A DNA stretch of 64,000 nt from Artemisia argyi (taxonomy: Eukaryota > Streptophyta > Magnoliopsida > Asterales > Asteraceae): assembly GCA_030686995.1 (NCBI GenBank), contig CM060704.1:172171718-172235717 (forward strand), read 5' to 3'. The first letter of the stretch is position 1, and the number at the start of each line of letters is the position of its first letter. Below, in pieces: positions 11,650 through 23,170 of the stretch. The translations under genes were made by a program, and so were the position numbers. The notes beneath the pieces are model-generated. The model saw only the letters and a list, made by a program, of their open reading frames with translations. It did no database searches and was not told where the DNA came from.

Positions 11650-13082
11650 TGATGAGGCGAAAAGAAAACCACTTTTAAGGGGTCATTTAAGCCCGAAGTC
11701 GAGATTATTTGATCAAATATTGCCTTAAATCGTTTCTTTTGTCATTTTAGGTACTTTTGGAGTGAAATCTGGAAAAGAAAGCATTTTGGACGTTTTTGGA
11801 GCATAAAAGTAAAGAAAACGGCAAAGTCTCAATTTTCCTTGCTGGGAACAGTACCTGACCGCGTCAAGAGTTTCCAAGTGACGGCGTCAAGAGTCACAAA
11901 AGAGGTGGAAGTGGATGATACACGTGACGGTCCAGAGGATTTTTAACTATAGGACATGACGGAGTCACCTAGGCCGTCATGGTCCATTTGTTAGTGACGG
12001 CCCAGAAGAAATTCCTACATGACGGCGTCAAAATCAGATCTAGGCAATACTATTTTTATTAAGACGGCGAGTTGACGGTGTCACAAATTCCTTCTTGATG
12101 CCGTCACCCTGTGTAATCTATATATGGTTTTCCAAATTTCATTCATTAGTGTGCAACTTTGAGGGGAAAAAACCTAGGTTGAATTTTCCAGCTTTTTCAA
12201 GGGTTTCAACCCTTTGAATCTTTCATGTTTAATTTGAGATAAGTACTCTTTCAATTCAATCAATATGTCTATGTGTTGTTTGAATATATCTTACACTTGT
12301 CTTCAATTTAACATGCTCGGCTAGATCTCTTTTGTGTTTGCTTAGATGTAGTGAAACCTAGATGTTAATTATGGGTTGATTATTTGTTTATAGTTGTTAC
12401 GGATGATTGTATTCGATGTTAGGCTTATGAAAACTGGCAGACTTCCATTGGTAACTTGCTTGAACGTCTTAAGAAACATGATCGGAGGTGTACTACGATA
12501 TTTGGTTGTATTTAATGCGTAGGAGAATTCTAATGATCCCATGTTAGGAGCTTCTAACGGCTCGACATAGGAGTGAAGTAGGATCCTATAGAGTTAGGGA
12601 ATATTGTACACGGCCCTACGACTAGTATTAAGGAATATGACCCGTCATCCATGCAATTATAACAAGCTATCAACCTGTAAAAGATATCTAGGGAGTAATG
12701 AAACCTAAGTAAACACAACTTTCCCCATTATTGTTACACCACACTAGTATAATTAGATTTATTTTCATTTCTGTTATTTTATTTTGATTGCATCTTTAGT
12801 TATTGGGTTAGCTGGCTAGCAACTAATTCCGCCCACTCTTCCAAAACCCGAGATTTTAATTGCTTTTATAAAACATAAAAATACAAAAAGAATCATCCCT
12901 CACCTCTAGACTTAGTTTAAGAGACTTTCTAATCCTAGCGACACTATTCCTGAGTTTAACGATCAATCCCCCGGTACTTGTCACTATACTATACTACAAC
13001 GATCAGGTACACTGCCTGGTGGGGGTTGTAAGATTCTCGAGATCCCTTGAGAGGTAAAGCCTGGTGCGATTCTCACGTATCA
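11650..13082 (+). repeat. 5' LTR of the gypsy element
   Basis: Direct repeat of 16433-17862. U3 holds a TGACG/CGTCA cluster (11855-12112), then TATATATGG (about 12119-12127) as TATA candidate. U5 ends in a hairpin-rich segment around CTGCCTGGTGGGGGTTG. Confidence 0.93.
11855..12112 (+). promoter_or_regulatory. TGACGGCGTCA palindrome cluster in LTR U3
   Basis: At least eight copies or half copies of TGACGGCGTCA within about 260 bp, just upstream of the TATA-like box. TGACG is the core bound by plant TGA-type bZIP factors (as-1-like sites). The 3' LTR repeats the cluster at 16637-16889. Two perfect copies also occur inside the element at 14453-14463 and 14476-14486. Confidence 0.6.
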
Positions 13083-13088
13083 AATTTT

Positions 13089-13108
13089 TGGCGCCGTAGC
13101 CCGGGGAA
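13089..13108 (+). other. Primer binding site, tRNA-Asp type
   Basis: TGGCGCCGTAGCCCGGGGAA resembles the plant gypsy primer site complementary to the 3' end of tRNA-Asp, with small changes in the middle. Confidence 0.75.
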
Positions 13109-13238
13109 TTGTTATTGTCTAGGTTAGGATTTATTTTTATTATGTCTACTTGCTAGATTCCTTTCTAGTAAGATTTTATTTTTAGGTTTTCTTTAGTCTA
13201 TTTTATTTCTTTGTTTCCTTTGTTCGTAAACTAACTCG

Positions 13239-13979
13239 ATGAATAACAATAACATTGATCGTTTGATTCCTGTTATTCGTGTTTTTCGTCGTAGGATTTT
13301 TCAAATGCCCTACCAAATCCCCTTAGTGGAAAATGAGAACCCACCTAACCTCCCGCCTAACTATCACGTTGACAATAATTCTGAGATGGAGGAGTCTGAC
13401 CATGATGATGACCATAGGGCTAGTCCTTTTTACTATTCGGACTCCGATGAGGACCTAGATGATGGTGACGTAATTAATGAGAATAGGATGGAAGATGAAG
13501 TGGACCCTCTTAGGTTTGTCGACCCTAGAACAAGGATTGAGAATGATAGCTCATTTAATATGCAATTTCCTTGTAAAATTGGATTTAGAAGCTTTGATGC
13601 CTACCTTAACGCATCTCTACCAATGAACATAATCTCGCGTAATGAATACAATAAAATCATGGTAGATGAGTTAGAATACAAAGGAGATAATATTGTTGCT
13701 AGGGCAATGACATTGCATGTGTTTGTAGGAAGCTTTGTTTATCTTGTTGAGTTCATGGTTATGGAGAATCTAGGAGAATTTATCGATAGTAAGTTAACCC
13801 AAGTTGTATTTGGAAAACCCTTCAAAAGGCTAACCAACCTTGATGAAAAACTTATAGAAGGGTTAACTACATTCTCGGATGGGGATGAAGATTTTGTTTA
13901 CAAAATGCCCGTGCACACCCTAGGTTCAAGGATTTTTCTATGGAGAAATGTAATAGGTATCCGCCCCTTGAGATGCTAA
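13239..13979 (+). CDS. Degenerate gypsy protease-like protein
   Basis: A 246-residue frame starting about 150 bases after the primer site. The N-terminal 100 residues are very acidic (EESDHDDDH, SDSDEDLDDGD). Residues about 105-205 resemble the plant gypsy aspartic protease fold: NASLPMNIIS sits where autonomous relatives have the catalytic D-L-G-A-S segment, VGSFVYLVEFMVME matches the central strands, and VVFGKPF matches the I-L-G-R-P-F flap region. The catalytic Asp is absent, so protease activity is unlikely. No gag knuckle or RT follows. The frame ends near 13979 and a second frame overlaps it. Family assignment is inference from motif shape. Confidence 0.55.
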   Translation: MNNNNIDRLIPVIRVFRRRIFQMPYQIPLVENENPPNLPPNYHVDNNSEMEESDHDDDHRASPFYYSDSDEDLDDGDVINENRMEDEVDPLRFVDPRTRIENDSSFNMQFPCKIGFRSFDAYLNASLPMNIISRNEYNKIMVDELEYKGDNIVARAMTLHVFVGSFVYLVEFMVMENLGEFIDSKLTQVVFGKPFKRLTNLDEKLIEGLTTFSDGDEDFVYKMPVHTLGSRIFLWRNVIGIRPLRC

Positions 13980-14134
13980 GTGAGAATGATAAAAGGAAAG
14001 GGCTTAAATATCCTCATGAAAATAATAAAAGGTATTATCGCAGATGTTTAGAGCTAAGTGATGACTATAAGAAAGATGAGGCGACTATTAGATGGCTCAC
14101 CCTAGGGTATGTGAGCATAAGCGACACACGGTAG
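13940..14134 (+). CDS. Short overlapping frame after the protease-like ORF
   Basis: 64 residues, basic and Tyr/Lys-rich, overlapping the previous frame by 40 bases in another register. It may be the displaced C-terminus of the protease-like protein after a frameshift. Sequence after it (CTTGGAAGGCAACCC near 14187) recalls a motif common in plant non-autonomous gypsy elements. Not recognised otherwise. Confidence 0.3.
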   Translation: MEKCNRYPPLEMLSENDKRKGLKYPHENNKRYYRRCLELSDDYKKDEATIRWLTLGYVSISDTR

Positions 14135-16432
14135 CTCATGACCTTGAGTCTAGCTACAAGACTCGTAAAATAAAGAAAAGCGCTTCTTGGAAGGCAACCC
14201 ATGTTTTGGGTGATTTTTAATTGTTTGATTGTTATTTGCTTTCGTATGCATGCTTTATTTTTTATTGTTGGTAGATCATGTTTCAAACTAAAATTGTGAA
14301 AATGCTTTATTTTGTTGTTTAACTTCGTCTTAACTTCATATATAGGTATTTTGCAAAAGCTAAGTGTAAGGGGAAACCCTAAATTTGTTTCTAAGAACGA
14401 AATTGATCTTGATTCGCCACAATAATTAAATGAGCGTGTGTATTAGTACTTCTGACGGCGTCAGGAGTTAACTCTTGACGGCGTCATGTGTAAAATTCTG
14501 AAAATCTGCAAACATTCATTCCACAAGCATTATATCTTAATTGTTTTCTAGGATTTTCTAGTATATATAGATTGCCGCCGATTTTATGCGAGGTTGCCTT
14601 GTTTGTTTTCTCAGGTTTAACAGGTTATGTATGACAAGAAGATGATTTATTTTTCTGGAAGGAAAGCTTTGAACGTTCATTTTCTTGGAGGAAGATATAA
14701 CCTTGTTGCCACACTATCTACACCGAACGAATCAGGGGAGTATTTGCTTTCATTCTTTTACCTATTTCACTTTTACATTCTTTAATTGAACAATGGGGAC
14801 AATGTTCATCCTAAGTGTAAGGGGAGGGTAAATGATGATACCTTATAGGATACTATTGCACTTGAGTTTGTTTGTTTGATGGTAGGTGTGTAATAAAACT
14901 AAGAGAAATACTTGTTAGTGTAATTTTAGCGCCAAATTTAAATTTTTTTACAACATTTAGGAGTGAAACTTTAGCCTTAACAAGCGTCTCATGGATAGGA
15001 GTTGTATGACTAGCACAAAACCGTACCATTCAGGAAAATTTTCCACCCAAATATGTGAGGTTCGCCTTTAGATTTGATAGGAAAAACATTTACTATTAGT
15101 GCTTATGAGTGTACCGGTAGCATTTAGATTCTAGAACTTGCGTTAGTGATGCATCCCGAGACCGCTAGTGAGACTACATTCGTGTGGTAGGATTTACTAC
15201 ATGATAAGAGGCATTAGGATCACCCTTGTGTTAAACCCGTATCATAATTACTTGACCATTTAAGTCATATTACTTGACTAGTAAAGTCAATTAATTTTTC
15301 CCACACCTTAGCGTTGTACTCATTTTTAGTACAAGAAACCCCAAGTACACCCCTCCGAGCCTATCTTTTCATTTCTAACTTTAAGCATCTTACTTAGAGG
15401 AAGAATTTGTTACAACCCACCCAAATGTACAACCAAATTCGCCTTAGCCTTCCGTGTATGCACTCATCTTTATTGCATTATTGTTACATGTTTAAACCCT
15501 TAGTTAATTATCTAATTGATTACATGGTTGCTAAGTCGAGTCATATCTTGTACATATTGTTTTGGGACGATTGGGACTCATGGGTAAAGTACTTATGTTA
15601 TGGTGTAATGGGGAAGAACATCATTTATTACCACCATATGTGCGTTAATCTTAAAAGTACTCCAAGTGTTTTGATTATCTTGATTCGAATCATTAGATTA
15701 GTCTATTCTAAAGTATGTAAAAATTCAAGTGTAAGGGAAATGTACATTCCCTATGATGCATTATTTTGGATGGTAAGGTAAGAGTGTATGCAAAAAAAAA
15801 AAAAAATAAATAAAAAAAAATAAAATAAAAAAAAAATCGAAAAAGTCAAGAAAAAGAAAAAAAATAGAAAAAGAAAAGAGAAAAAACATACGGACTACCA
15901 TCCCGTTTCATTTTATGTTTATTTTATGTTTTTGTTATTTTTGATTTATTAGCTTAAGTCGAGTCTTGGCTTAGCAACGCCATATTGTACATGTAATTAA
16001 CCAAGATTATTAACTCGCCACCAGTAAATATTGCCTTTATCCAACAAAACCGTGTATTCCATATCCCTACACCTAACGTTATAACCCTTTAAAAGACCTC
16101 TTTGATAGTTTATCATAGGTGCTTACGCCAAGTGGTGGAGGTTTGATCATTTCCCAAGCCTATGGTAATCTATTTTGCTATGACAGGTAGTGAGAGATGT
16201 TTTCCATTTCCATATTGTGATATATACTTTATTACACCCGAGAGATGTGAGTGTCTAAACACTATTTGTGAGATGCTAGTATATAACCTCCGTGCTTGTC
16301 TTTGGTCTTTAGTGGAACGATTATTTGTTGTAATTACTTTTATATTAGTGTTAAATGACCCCTAACTTGTATTTTGATTGAAATAAAAGCGCATTTGCTT
16401 GAGGAGAAACAAATCTCAAGTGTAAGGATATT
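14135..16432 (+). other. Non-coding interior of the gypsy element
   Basis: No supported ORF. Contains two TGACGGCGTCA palindromes (14453, 14476), four AAGTGTAAGG motifs (about 14362, 14812, 15728, 16418; the last 8 bases before the 3' LTR) and an A-rich tract at 15790-15890. The last AAGTGTAAGG is the best polypurine tract candidate. Confidence 0.6.
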
Positions 16433-17862
16433 TGATGAGGCGAAAAGTGAACCACTTTTAAGGGGTCATTTAAGCCTGAAGTCGAGATTATTTGATCAAA
16501 TATTGCCCTAAATCGTTCCTTTTGTCATTTTAGGTACTTTTGGAGTGAAATCTGGAAAAGGAAGCATTTTGGATATTTTTGGAGCGTAAAAGTGAAGCAA
16601 ACGGCAAAGTCTCAATTTTTCTTGCTGGAAACAGTACCTGACCGCGTCAAGAGTTTCCAAGTGACGGCGTCAAGAGTCACAAAAGAGGTGGAAGTGGATG
16701 ATACACGTGACGGTCCAGAGGATTTTTAACTATAGGACATGACGGCGTCACCCAGGCCGTCATGGTCCATTTGTTAGTGACGGACTAGAAGAAATTCCTA
16801 CATGACGGCGTCAAAATCAGATCTAGGCAATACGATTTTTATTAAGACGGCGAGTTGACGGCGTCACAAATTCCTTCTTGACGCCGTCACCCTGTGTAAT
16901 CTATATATAGTTTCTAAATTTCATTCATTAGTATGCAACTTTGAGGGAAAAAACCCTAGGCCGAATTTTCCAGCTTTTTCAAGGGTTTCAACCCTTTGAA
17001 TCTTTCATGTTTAATTTGAGATAAGTACTCTTTCAATTAAATCAATATGTCTATGTGTTGTTTGAATATATCTTACACTTATTTTCAATTTAACATGCTC
17101 GGCTAGATCTCTTTTGTGTTTGCTTAGATGTAGTGAAACCTAGATGTTAATTATGGGTTGATTGTTTGTTTATAGTTGTTACGGATGATTGTATTCGATG
17201 TTAGGCTTAAGAAAACTGGCAGACTTCCATTGGTAACTTGCTTGAACGTCTTAAGAAACATGATCGGAGGTGTACTACGATATTTGGTTGTATTTAATGC
17301 GTAGGAGAATTCTAATGATCCCATGTTAGGAGCTTCTAACGGCTCGACATAGGAGTGAAGTAGGATCCTATAGAGTTAGGGAATATTGTACACGGCCCTA
17401 CGACTAGTATTAAGGAATATGACCCGTCATCCATACAATTGTAACAAGCTATTAACCTGTAAAAGATATCTAGGGAGTAATGAAACCTAAGTAAACACAA
17501 CTTTCCCCATTATTGTTACACCACACTAGTATAATTAGATTTATTTTCTTCTGTTATTTTATTTTGATTGCATCTTTAGTTATTGGGTTAGTTGGCTAGC
17601 AACTAATTCCGCCCACTCTTCAAAAACCCGAGATTTTAATTGCTTTTATAAAACATAAAAATACAAAAAGAATCATCCCTCGCCTTTAGACTTAGTTTAA
17701 GAGACTTTCTAATCCTAGCGACACTATTCCTGAGTTGAACGATCAATCCTCCGATACTTGTCACTATACTATACTACAACGATCAGGTACACTGCCTGGT
17801 GGGGGTTGTAAGCTTCTCGAAATCCCTCGAGAGGTAAAGCCTGGTGTGATTCCCACGTATCA
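16433..17862 (+). repeat. 3' LTR of the gypsy element
   Basis: TGATGAGGCG to CACGTATCA, matching 11650-13082 with scattered substitutions. Followed by the GAGCT target duplication. Confidence 0.93.
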
Positions 17863-17867
17863 GAGCT

Positions 17868-18136
17868 CAAGGCACAAAGGAGGTGGAAACCTCTCCTTGG
17901 CCGATCGGTCATGCATCCCCCAAGGGAATTCCAGAACCTTCTCTTGTTTCCAATTATTCACAAGTATTACTTTCCTAATCTTCGTCTAACGGTAGTTAGC
18001 CATTCTCCGTTAAATACTAACGGTCGTTACTAGTTTTATGTTTATTAATAATTATATATAACATTTATAAATAATTATTCTTTTACTCTTCATACGTAAA
18101 GTGTGTAATCCCACGATCTCGAGTTCGATCCTAACA
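17868..18136 (-). repeat. Minus-strand copia-like LTR, U3 half
   Basis: Continues the LTR interrupted at 11649. On the minus strand it starts TGTTAGGATCGAACTCGAG at 18136 and reaches the gypsy target site. Confidence 0.4.
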
Positions 18137-19398
18137 CACAACTATTAATTTATGTTCATAAACTAACAATATATGCATACAATGCATGACAACATATGAA
18201 ACGAAAAAGCAGAAGACCAAGTGCTCTTGGAAACCCACAACAAGATCAAAGACATGGCTAGAAGCATAAACGAAAGGGTATACCATGAAACATAAGTAGC
18301 AAGGAGAACATGTCAATATAAGCAAAAGCATTGAAATTGGGTAAACTAAACTAAAAAAAAAAAAAAAACAAAAAAAAAAAAAAAAAAAAAAACAACCCCT
18401 CAGTCACATAAATACAATTTTATAATAATTTCAACATAGTAGTTTTAAACTTTATGATTCCGAGTTTATAAATTGCTTGTGTGCAGAAAATTTAGCATAC
18501 AACTGTATGCTAAAAAAAAAAAAAAAAAAAAAAATTAGAAAAGAGCGTTTCACGTTGGTATCATTCAACAATCAAATAAAAATATCAATAATCATACAAT
18601 ATTTACTTGTAATTTACTTATCTCGAACCAATCAAATTCTTGATCTTCAATCTATCACAAACTTCACGTTATCATCAACCTCGAGACGTCTGCAAGATGT
18701 AGAAGCTCCGAAGATCAAAGTAATTTTCTTTTCTTCTCTTTGATATATGTCCTTTACATTTGTAAACTCGTTTGGTTATATACACGTTGTATAAACTCTT
18801 TGTTTTACATGCATTTTTCCATCAGGTGAATGATACAGTATTATACAAGCATACATTAAACAACAGTTAGCTAGAACACGAGGCCGAATCCTTAAAGCAA
18901 CTGTTGAGAAAACCTTGGCATCGAATCAGACAAATGAGAGTTTCATCTCCGCCAGAGTCGTTTACGGGAACCTGGCCCTTCGCGTTTCTCCAGTTAAGTG
19001 TTCCAATAAAAGCTACGTACACTACTTTTCCGTTCGATTTAATAATAATACATATCGTTTCGTTTTGGAAAATAGTTATATATTTTTTAAATCGTTTAGT
19101 CTGTATCCGAATTCTTTTATCGACTTTTATGATCACTTCCAATATTTAACATGAAACAGATGATATCCTATATCAAAACGTGACATTAGTACATATACAT
19201 ATGATTTAGTTTGAATACCAAAAGCTTTGTTACTTGTTAGTTGTGACAAAACATAAAGAGCCAATCTCGTGTCATGACCTTGCATAATGGAGAAACACCA
19301 CCGCCATCACCACAATGGGGAGTCGAACAAGTGTTTGACTAGTCGTATAATCTTTATCGGCCATTTTTCTATGCGGAGTAAAGTTACGCCACACCTGT
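18137..19398. other. Intergenic, with A-runs and a duplicated segment
   Basis: A-rich runs at about 18351-18391 and 18511-18533. No gene supported. 19036-19125 is about 85% similar to 23212-23311 (shared core TTTTGGAAAATAGTTA and ATCGTTTAGTCTGT), an old dispersed duplication. Confidence 0.5.
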
Positions 19399-19587
19399 CA
19401 CTTAATTATAAATATATATAAAAGCCAGGAACTTGCTACAGTATTCGCCACGTGTCGCCCACCCAACCCAGCAAGTTACTATTATAAGCACTGTTCATTG
19501 GGGGTACTGTAGCAGTCTGTAGCATTTACTGTAGCATTCTTTTCTAAAAAATAACAAACCTGGGCGGAACAGTGCTCTGCGCACTGT

Positions 19588-19635
<48 letters not shown>

Positions 19636-20226
19636 TGGAACTATGAATAATTTGCCTTAAAAAAGAAAAATACGAAACTTGCACAAAAAACATTTTATTA
19701 TACATTCATTCATGTAAAAAAAAAAAAATAATAATAACAAAAACAATACAAAACAAAAAAACAAAGAAAAATACAACACCATAAAAAAAAAAAATAAAAT
19801 AACAAACCCGCGGCAACGCGCTAGCTACCCCGCTTTTGTTTAATGAAGCAAAACGTGTACAAAACAAAAGGGCCAAAAAAAAATGCATACATCCTATAAA
19901 AAATACTCCAACAACATTATATTTAACAAAAACAACCACAAAGGACTAACTTTCCAACATATCGATCCCATTAAAAATTTTACCTATTTTTTTAAATTTA
20001 CTCCTTAAAAAAAAATAAAAATACGAACTTCGTCATATAAAACACACCCGTAGCATCACCAATCTGTTTTCAAAACTCTTGACACTTTGAAAACTTAGGA
20101 GCTATTAAATTTTGACAAAAACGCAATTAGCAAATACACGGTTATAGAAAAAAACGTTATAAACCAACAAACATATAACATTCACACAAACACACCCGCC
20201 GCAACGCGCGGGCTGCCCCGCTCGTT
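19399..20226 (+). mobile_element. Helitron-like non-autonomous element (candidate)
   Basis: The right end has a GC-rich stem, CCCGCCGCAACGCGCGGG, near 20195, followed by CTGCCCCGCTCGTT, like plant Helitron 3' termini with CTAGT decayed to CTCGT. A related GC block lies inside at 19807-19833. The left end near 19399 (TC, then an AT-rich TATAAAAG stretch) is weak. Contains a long T-run (19590-19632) and several ACTGTAGCA motifs (19497-19590). Confidence 0.4.
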
Positions 20227-20617
20227 AATAACAATATTCGGGACTTGATATTAGATTAGTAAATGTGAACGAGTCAACAGTAAACTTAGGTACCCTGTTA
20301 CTTTTGTTTGTTTTGTCATTTCTACATTCAATCCCACATAGGTTGAAGAAAGGAAATGTTGCTAGTTAATATATATATAGCCTATTTGCAGCTTTGTAAA
20401 ACGTGTCTAGAAAAGTAGTGTGTCTTCATAGACGAATTTTGTTGCCGGTGAATTAAGAAAATTCAGTGGCAACATAATCGCATTTGAAGATTCATATGAA
20501 CTCTAAACTTTTTTTCCCATAAACGACGAAAAAATGATCTCTCTCTTAGTTACCCTTAAAATATAAGGCAACTGTTAGCCCTTTAGTTTCCAACTTTTTA
20601 GATTCTAATTTGATCAT

Positions 20618-21528
20618 TCAGGAGTCATACCGAGGTCCGAGATGATAAAGACATTCAAGATATGGGTTTATAAGGAAGGAGAAGCTCCTTTGGTGCACAA
20701 TGGTCCGATGACATATGTATATCGTGTCGAGGGTGACTTCATCGAGGTGATGGAACGAAAAGGAATTACTATGGCAGCTAGCCATCCCGATGAAGCACAT
20801 GCCTTCTTTCTTCCCATATAGGTGTAATTAGCATCTTTTACTACCTTTACAAGCCGGATGAAGTCTACGATTTCAGTAAACGGATGCAAGCAGTAGTAAA
20901 AGACTACATTGACATCATCGCAAAAGGTATCCTTATTGGAACTGTAGCAATGAAGCCGATCACTTCTATGTTTATTGTAATGATTGAGAACGTACTAGAT
21001 AACCAAAATATGTAGCATAAGAACTATATACTATCCGAACTTACAAGGTATTTGCAATGCCAACAAAACAGAAGAGCTGAGGTTTCATTCCAAGACGAGA
21101 TGTATAGATGTTCAGAGATAAACGGGCCTTTTAACAATATCCCAAGTGTAAGTAGTGACAAATCACCTTATGAACGTTCCATGTTGGCGTTCTTTTCAGG
21201 TAAAATCCGTGCTCCTATACGAGTTAAGTTGTTCCAACATTGGGGAAACAATGAAGACAATGATATTCAAGTTCATCCTCACCTTCCAAAAGGTCAAAAC
21301 TACACCAAGTATGTAAGCCAAAGCAAGTATTGCTTATGTTCTAGTGGTTTTGAAGTTGCAAGTTCTAGGTTAACTGGCGCAATCTATGGGGGATATGTTC
21401 TTTTTATTATCAAGGATCATTATGTTTTACCATATAGCGATGTGCTGGATTGGATTCAATTTTCTGTACAAGTACCCTTAGATAAGATTTCTGATCTTAA
21501 AAGGATTTTGCAAGAGTTACCTACTTAA
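20618..21528 (+). pseudogene. Exostosin-family (GT47) glycosyltransferase pseudogene
   Basis: Several frames show plant exostosin-like GT47 sequence in the right order. 20640-20820 encodes a MIKTFKIWVYKEGEAPLVHN-type start of the domain and the HPDEAHAFFLP motif, then hits stops at a frameshift near 20818. 20830-20930 continues in another frame (YKPDEVYDFSKRMQAVVKDY). The WNR.GADH segment is missing. From 21045 LCNANK appears, another break follows near 21100, and 21110-21528 is open with LAFFSGKIR, LPKGQNYTKYVSQSKYCLCSSGFEVAS and DVLDWIQFSVQVP. Such proteins are Golgi type II membrane glycosyltransferases; the N-terminal anchor was not found. At least two frameshifts and an internal loss make it non-functional. 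Confidence 0.85.
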
Positions 21529-21774
21529 CTTTCCAAAAGTATCTAGAAATGCCAAAAAGGGTATCAGGCTTAACCTCCTGGCTAAAATTTTGATGTCTTT
21601 CACATAATTCTTCATTTTCATTTCTGTGTGGCTAAGAAGACTTTGATGTCCAATTGACATTACTTTAGTTTGTAAAAGCCCCTTAGCCCAAAATCTCTTA
21701 AGCTCATTACTGAGGCCCACTAGTGTAACTGTTTTGAACATAGCCCACTAATTGATGATCCAGCATTTACAAAA

Positions 21775-22240
21775 GGTTATTAGTAACCGAAAACCGAAAC
21801 TGAGCCAAACCGAAAAACTTGAACCGAATTCGTAACCGAACCAAATTGGTCAAAACCGAACAGAACCAAAGTAAATATTCGGTTATCGGTTTGAGTATGA
21901 GTTTGGCAATGAAAACCGAAAACCGAATTCATATAAATATATATTTTTCTATGTATTTATATGGGAAAAAAAATCACTAAAACTCTTTCTTAGAGTATAA
22001 AATAACATTTTCTAAGTTTGAAAAAAAAATGTTCTAAAAATATATATAATTAAATGAAAAAATAATTAAAATTATGTAATTTGCGTTTTTCGGTTCGGTT
22101 TTCGATTATAGGGGTTCGGTTCAGTTTTTGGTTCGGTTGATCAAATTTGATTTCGGTTTGGTTCGGTTTTACTTAGAAAATTTTTTTAACCGAACTAACC
22201 GAACCGACTAACCCGATAACCGAACCGATGAACACCCCTA
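21775..22240. repeat. CGGTTCGGTT-type inverted repeat
   Basis: The left arm is full of AACCGAA (21778-21930) and the right arm of TTCGGTT and AACCGAAC (22085-22230), with an AT-rich centre. It ends in CCGATGAACACCCCTAG. This is a common low-complexity inverted-repeat class in plants; exact ends and target duplication are unclear. Confidence 0.7.
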
Positions 22241-22419
22241 GTTATTAGTTTAATACCCCTATTTGTGTAGCAAAAATTACCATTACTATTATACATTTAC
22301 CATCTTCTAATGAACAGCAGCGAACGGGACGGGAGAGTAACCGAATTTCTTTTCACGAACCCCTCTTCGGACTATGTGGTTTGTTCTAAAAATTACCCGA
22401 TACTTTTAGCTAATTACGA

Positions 22420-23170
22420 TTGACCACAACATCTAGTGAACATGACTATAACGAGGATTAAGTTTTTATATCTAGCTCTAGTCTTTTGCAGAATCGGGTC
22501 ATTTCTAACCTTTCTAATTTGGTGAGAAAAAGAAATTTTGAGGATAATCGTCTTCTCGAGTTTGACTTTAGCATTGCATCTGTAAAGTCAGCTCCAGCAA
22601 GTCAAAAGTTTGATAATTTCCAATTGACCCAACTCCATCTTTTTAGCAGGTATCTAAAAAAGCCAAAATCTTTCACATACATGCTGTAGCTGTAGTCTTA
22701 ATTTTCTCAACCCCTTTGACTTTTTTCGAAGTCTTGTTGAATTTTGTATATACAAGCATAAATGGCAATTATATGCCGCCTTGCGCAAAGTGACAAAATA
22801 CGAGAAAAATGCATAAAAAATTAACATGTGTTTATTCCTTTCGCGTTTGATACATTTGGTTTCCTTGCATCTGACGCGGTGGAACTACTCAACAGAGTCC
22901 AACGAGTTATGAACAGTAATGTTATGACACATAGATCCACAAATGCAGTTTTCAAAAAAGTTAGCTTTGCAATCCAAAAGAGCCAGCGACGCAGCTTGTT
23001 GCTCGTTTGCCTTCAACTACTATGTAAATTCTATTTTAATGAAATAAAGTTAAAAAATATGCAACATGTATGAATGTGAAATAACTAGAAAAAGAAATGC
23101 AATACATGAAAGTATGAAACCTTAAACTTCATTACACAAAAGAATTATCACTTTTTACATTTGAAAGAAT
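22420..23170 (+). repeat. Dispersed repeat, copy A (partial)
   Basis: 22421-22680 matches 45187-45445 and 48167-48420. 22695-22770 matches 45817-45915 and 23035-23165 matches 45925-46045. About 265 bp between the last two blocks (22771-23034) is not found in copy B. Short frames around GTGAGAAAAAGAAATTTTGA are shared, but no known protein is recognised. It may derive from a decayed gene. Confidence 0.75.

Larger units (their letters stand above)
11650..17862 (+). mobile_element. Non-autonomous Ty3/gypsy LTR retrotransposon, complete
   Basis: Two LTRs of about 1.43 kb (TGATGAGGCG to CACGTATCA) flank 3.35 kb. GAGCT at 11645-11649 is repeated at 17863-17867 as a perfect 5-bp target duplication. 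Seven bases after the 5' LTR is a tRNA-Asp-type primer site. No reverse transcriptase, integrase or RNase H is present; the only sizeable ORF is protease-like. It therefore needs enzymes from a relative. By eye the LTRs are about 97% identical, so it is older than the copia element at 1-8938. It interrupts the minus-strand LTR described at 11166 and 17868. Confidence 0.93.

Noticed and set aside
15407..15781. 124-residue ORF inside the gypsy element
   Set aside because: No motif, irregular composition, and the region is otherwise stop-rich; likely chance.
18106..18136. Second SINE (GAGTTCGATCC B-box-like)
   Set aside because: No A box at suitable distance; better explained as the LTR terminus of the minus-strand copia-like element.
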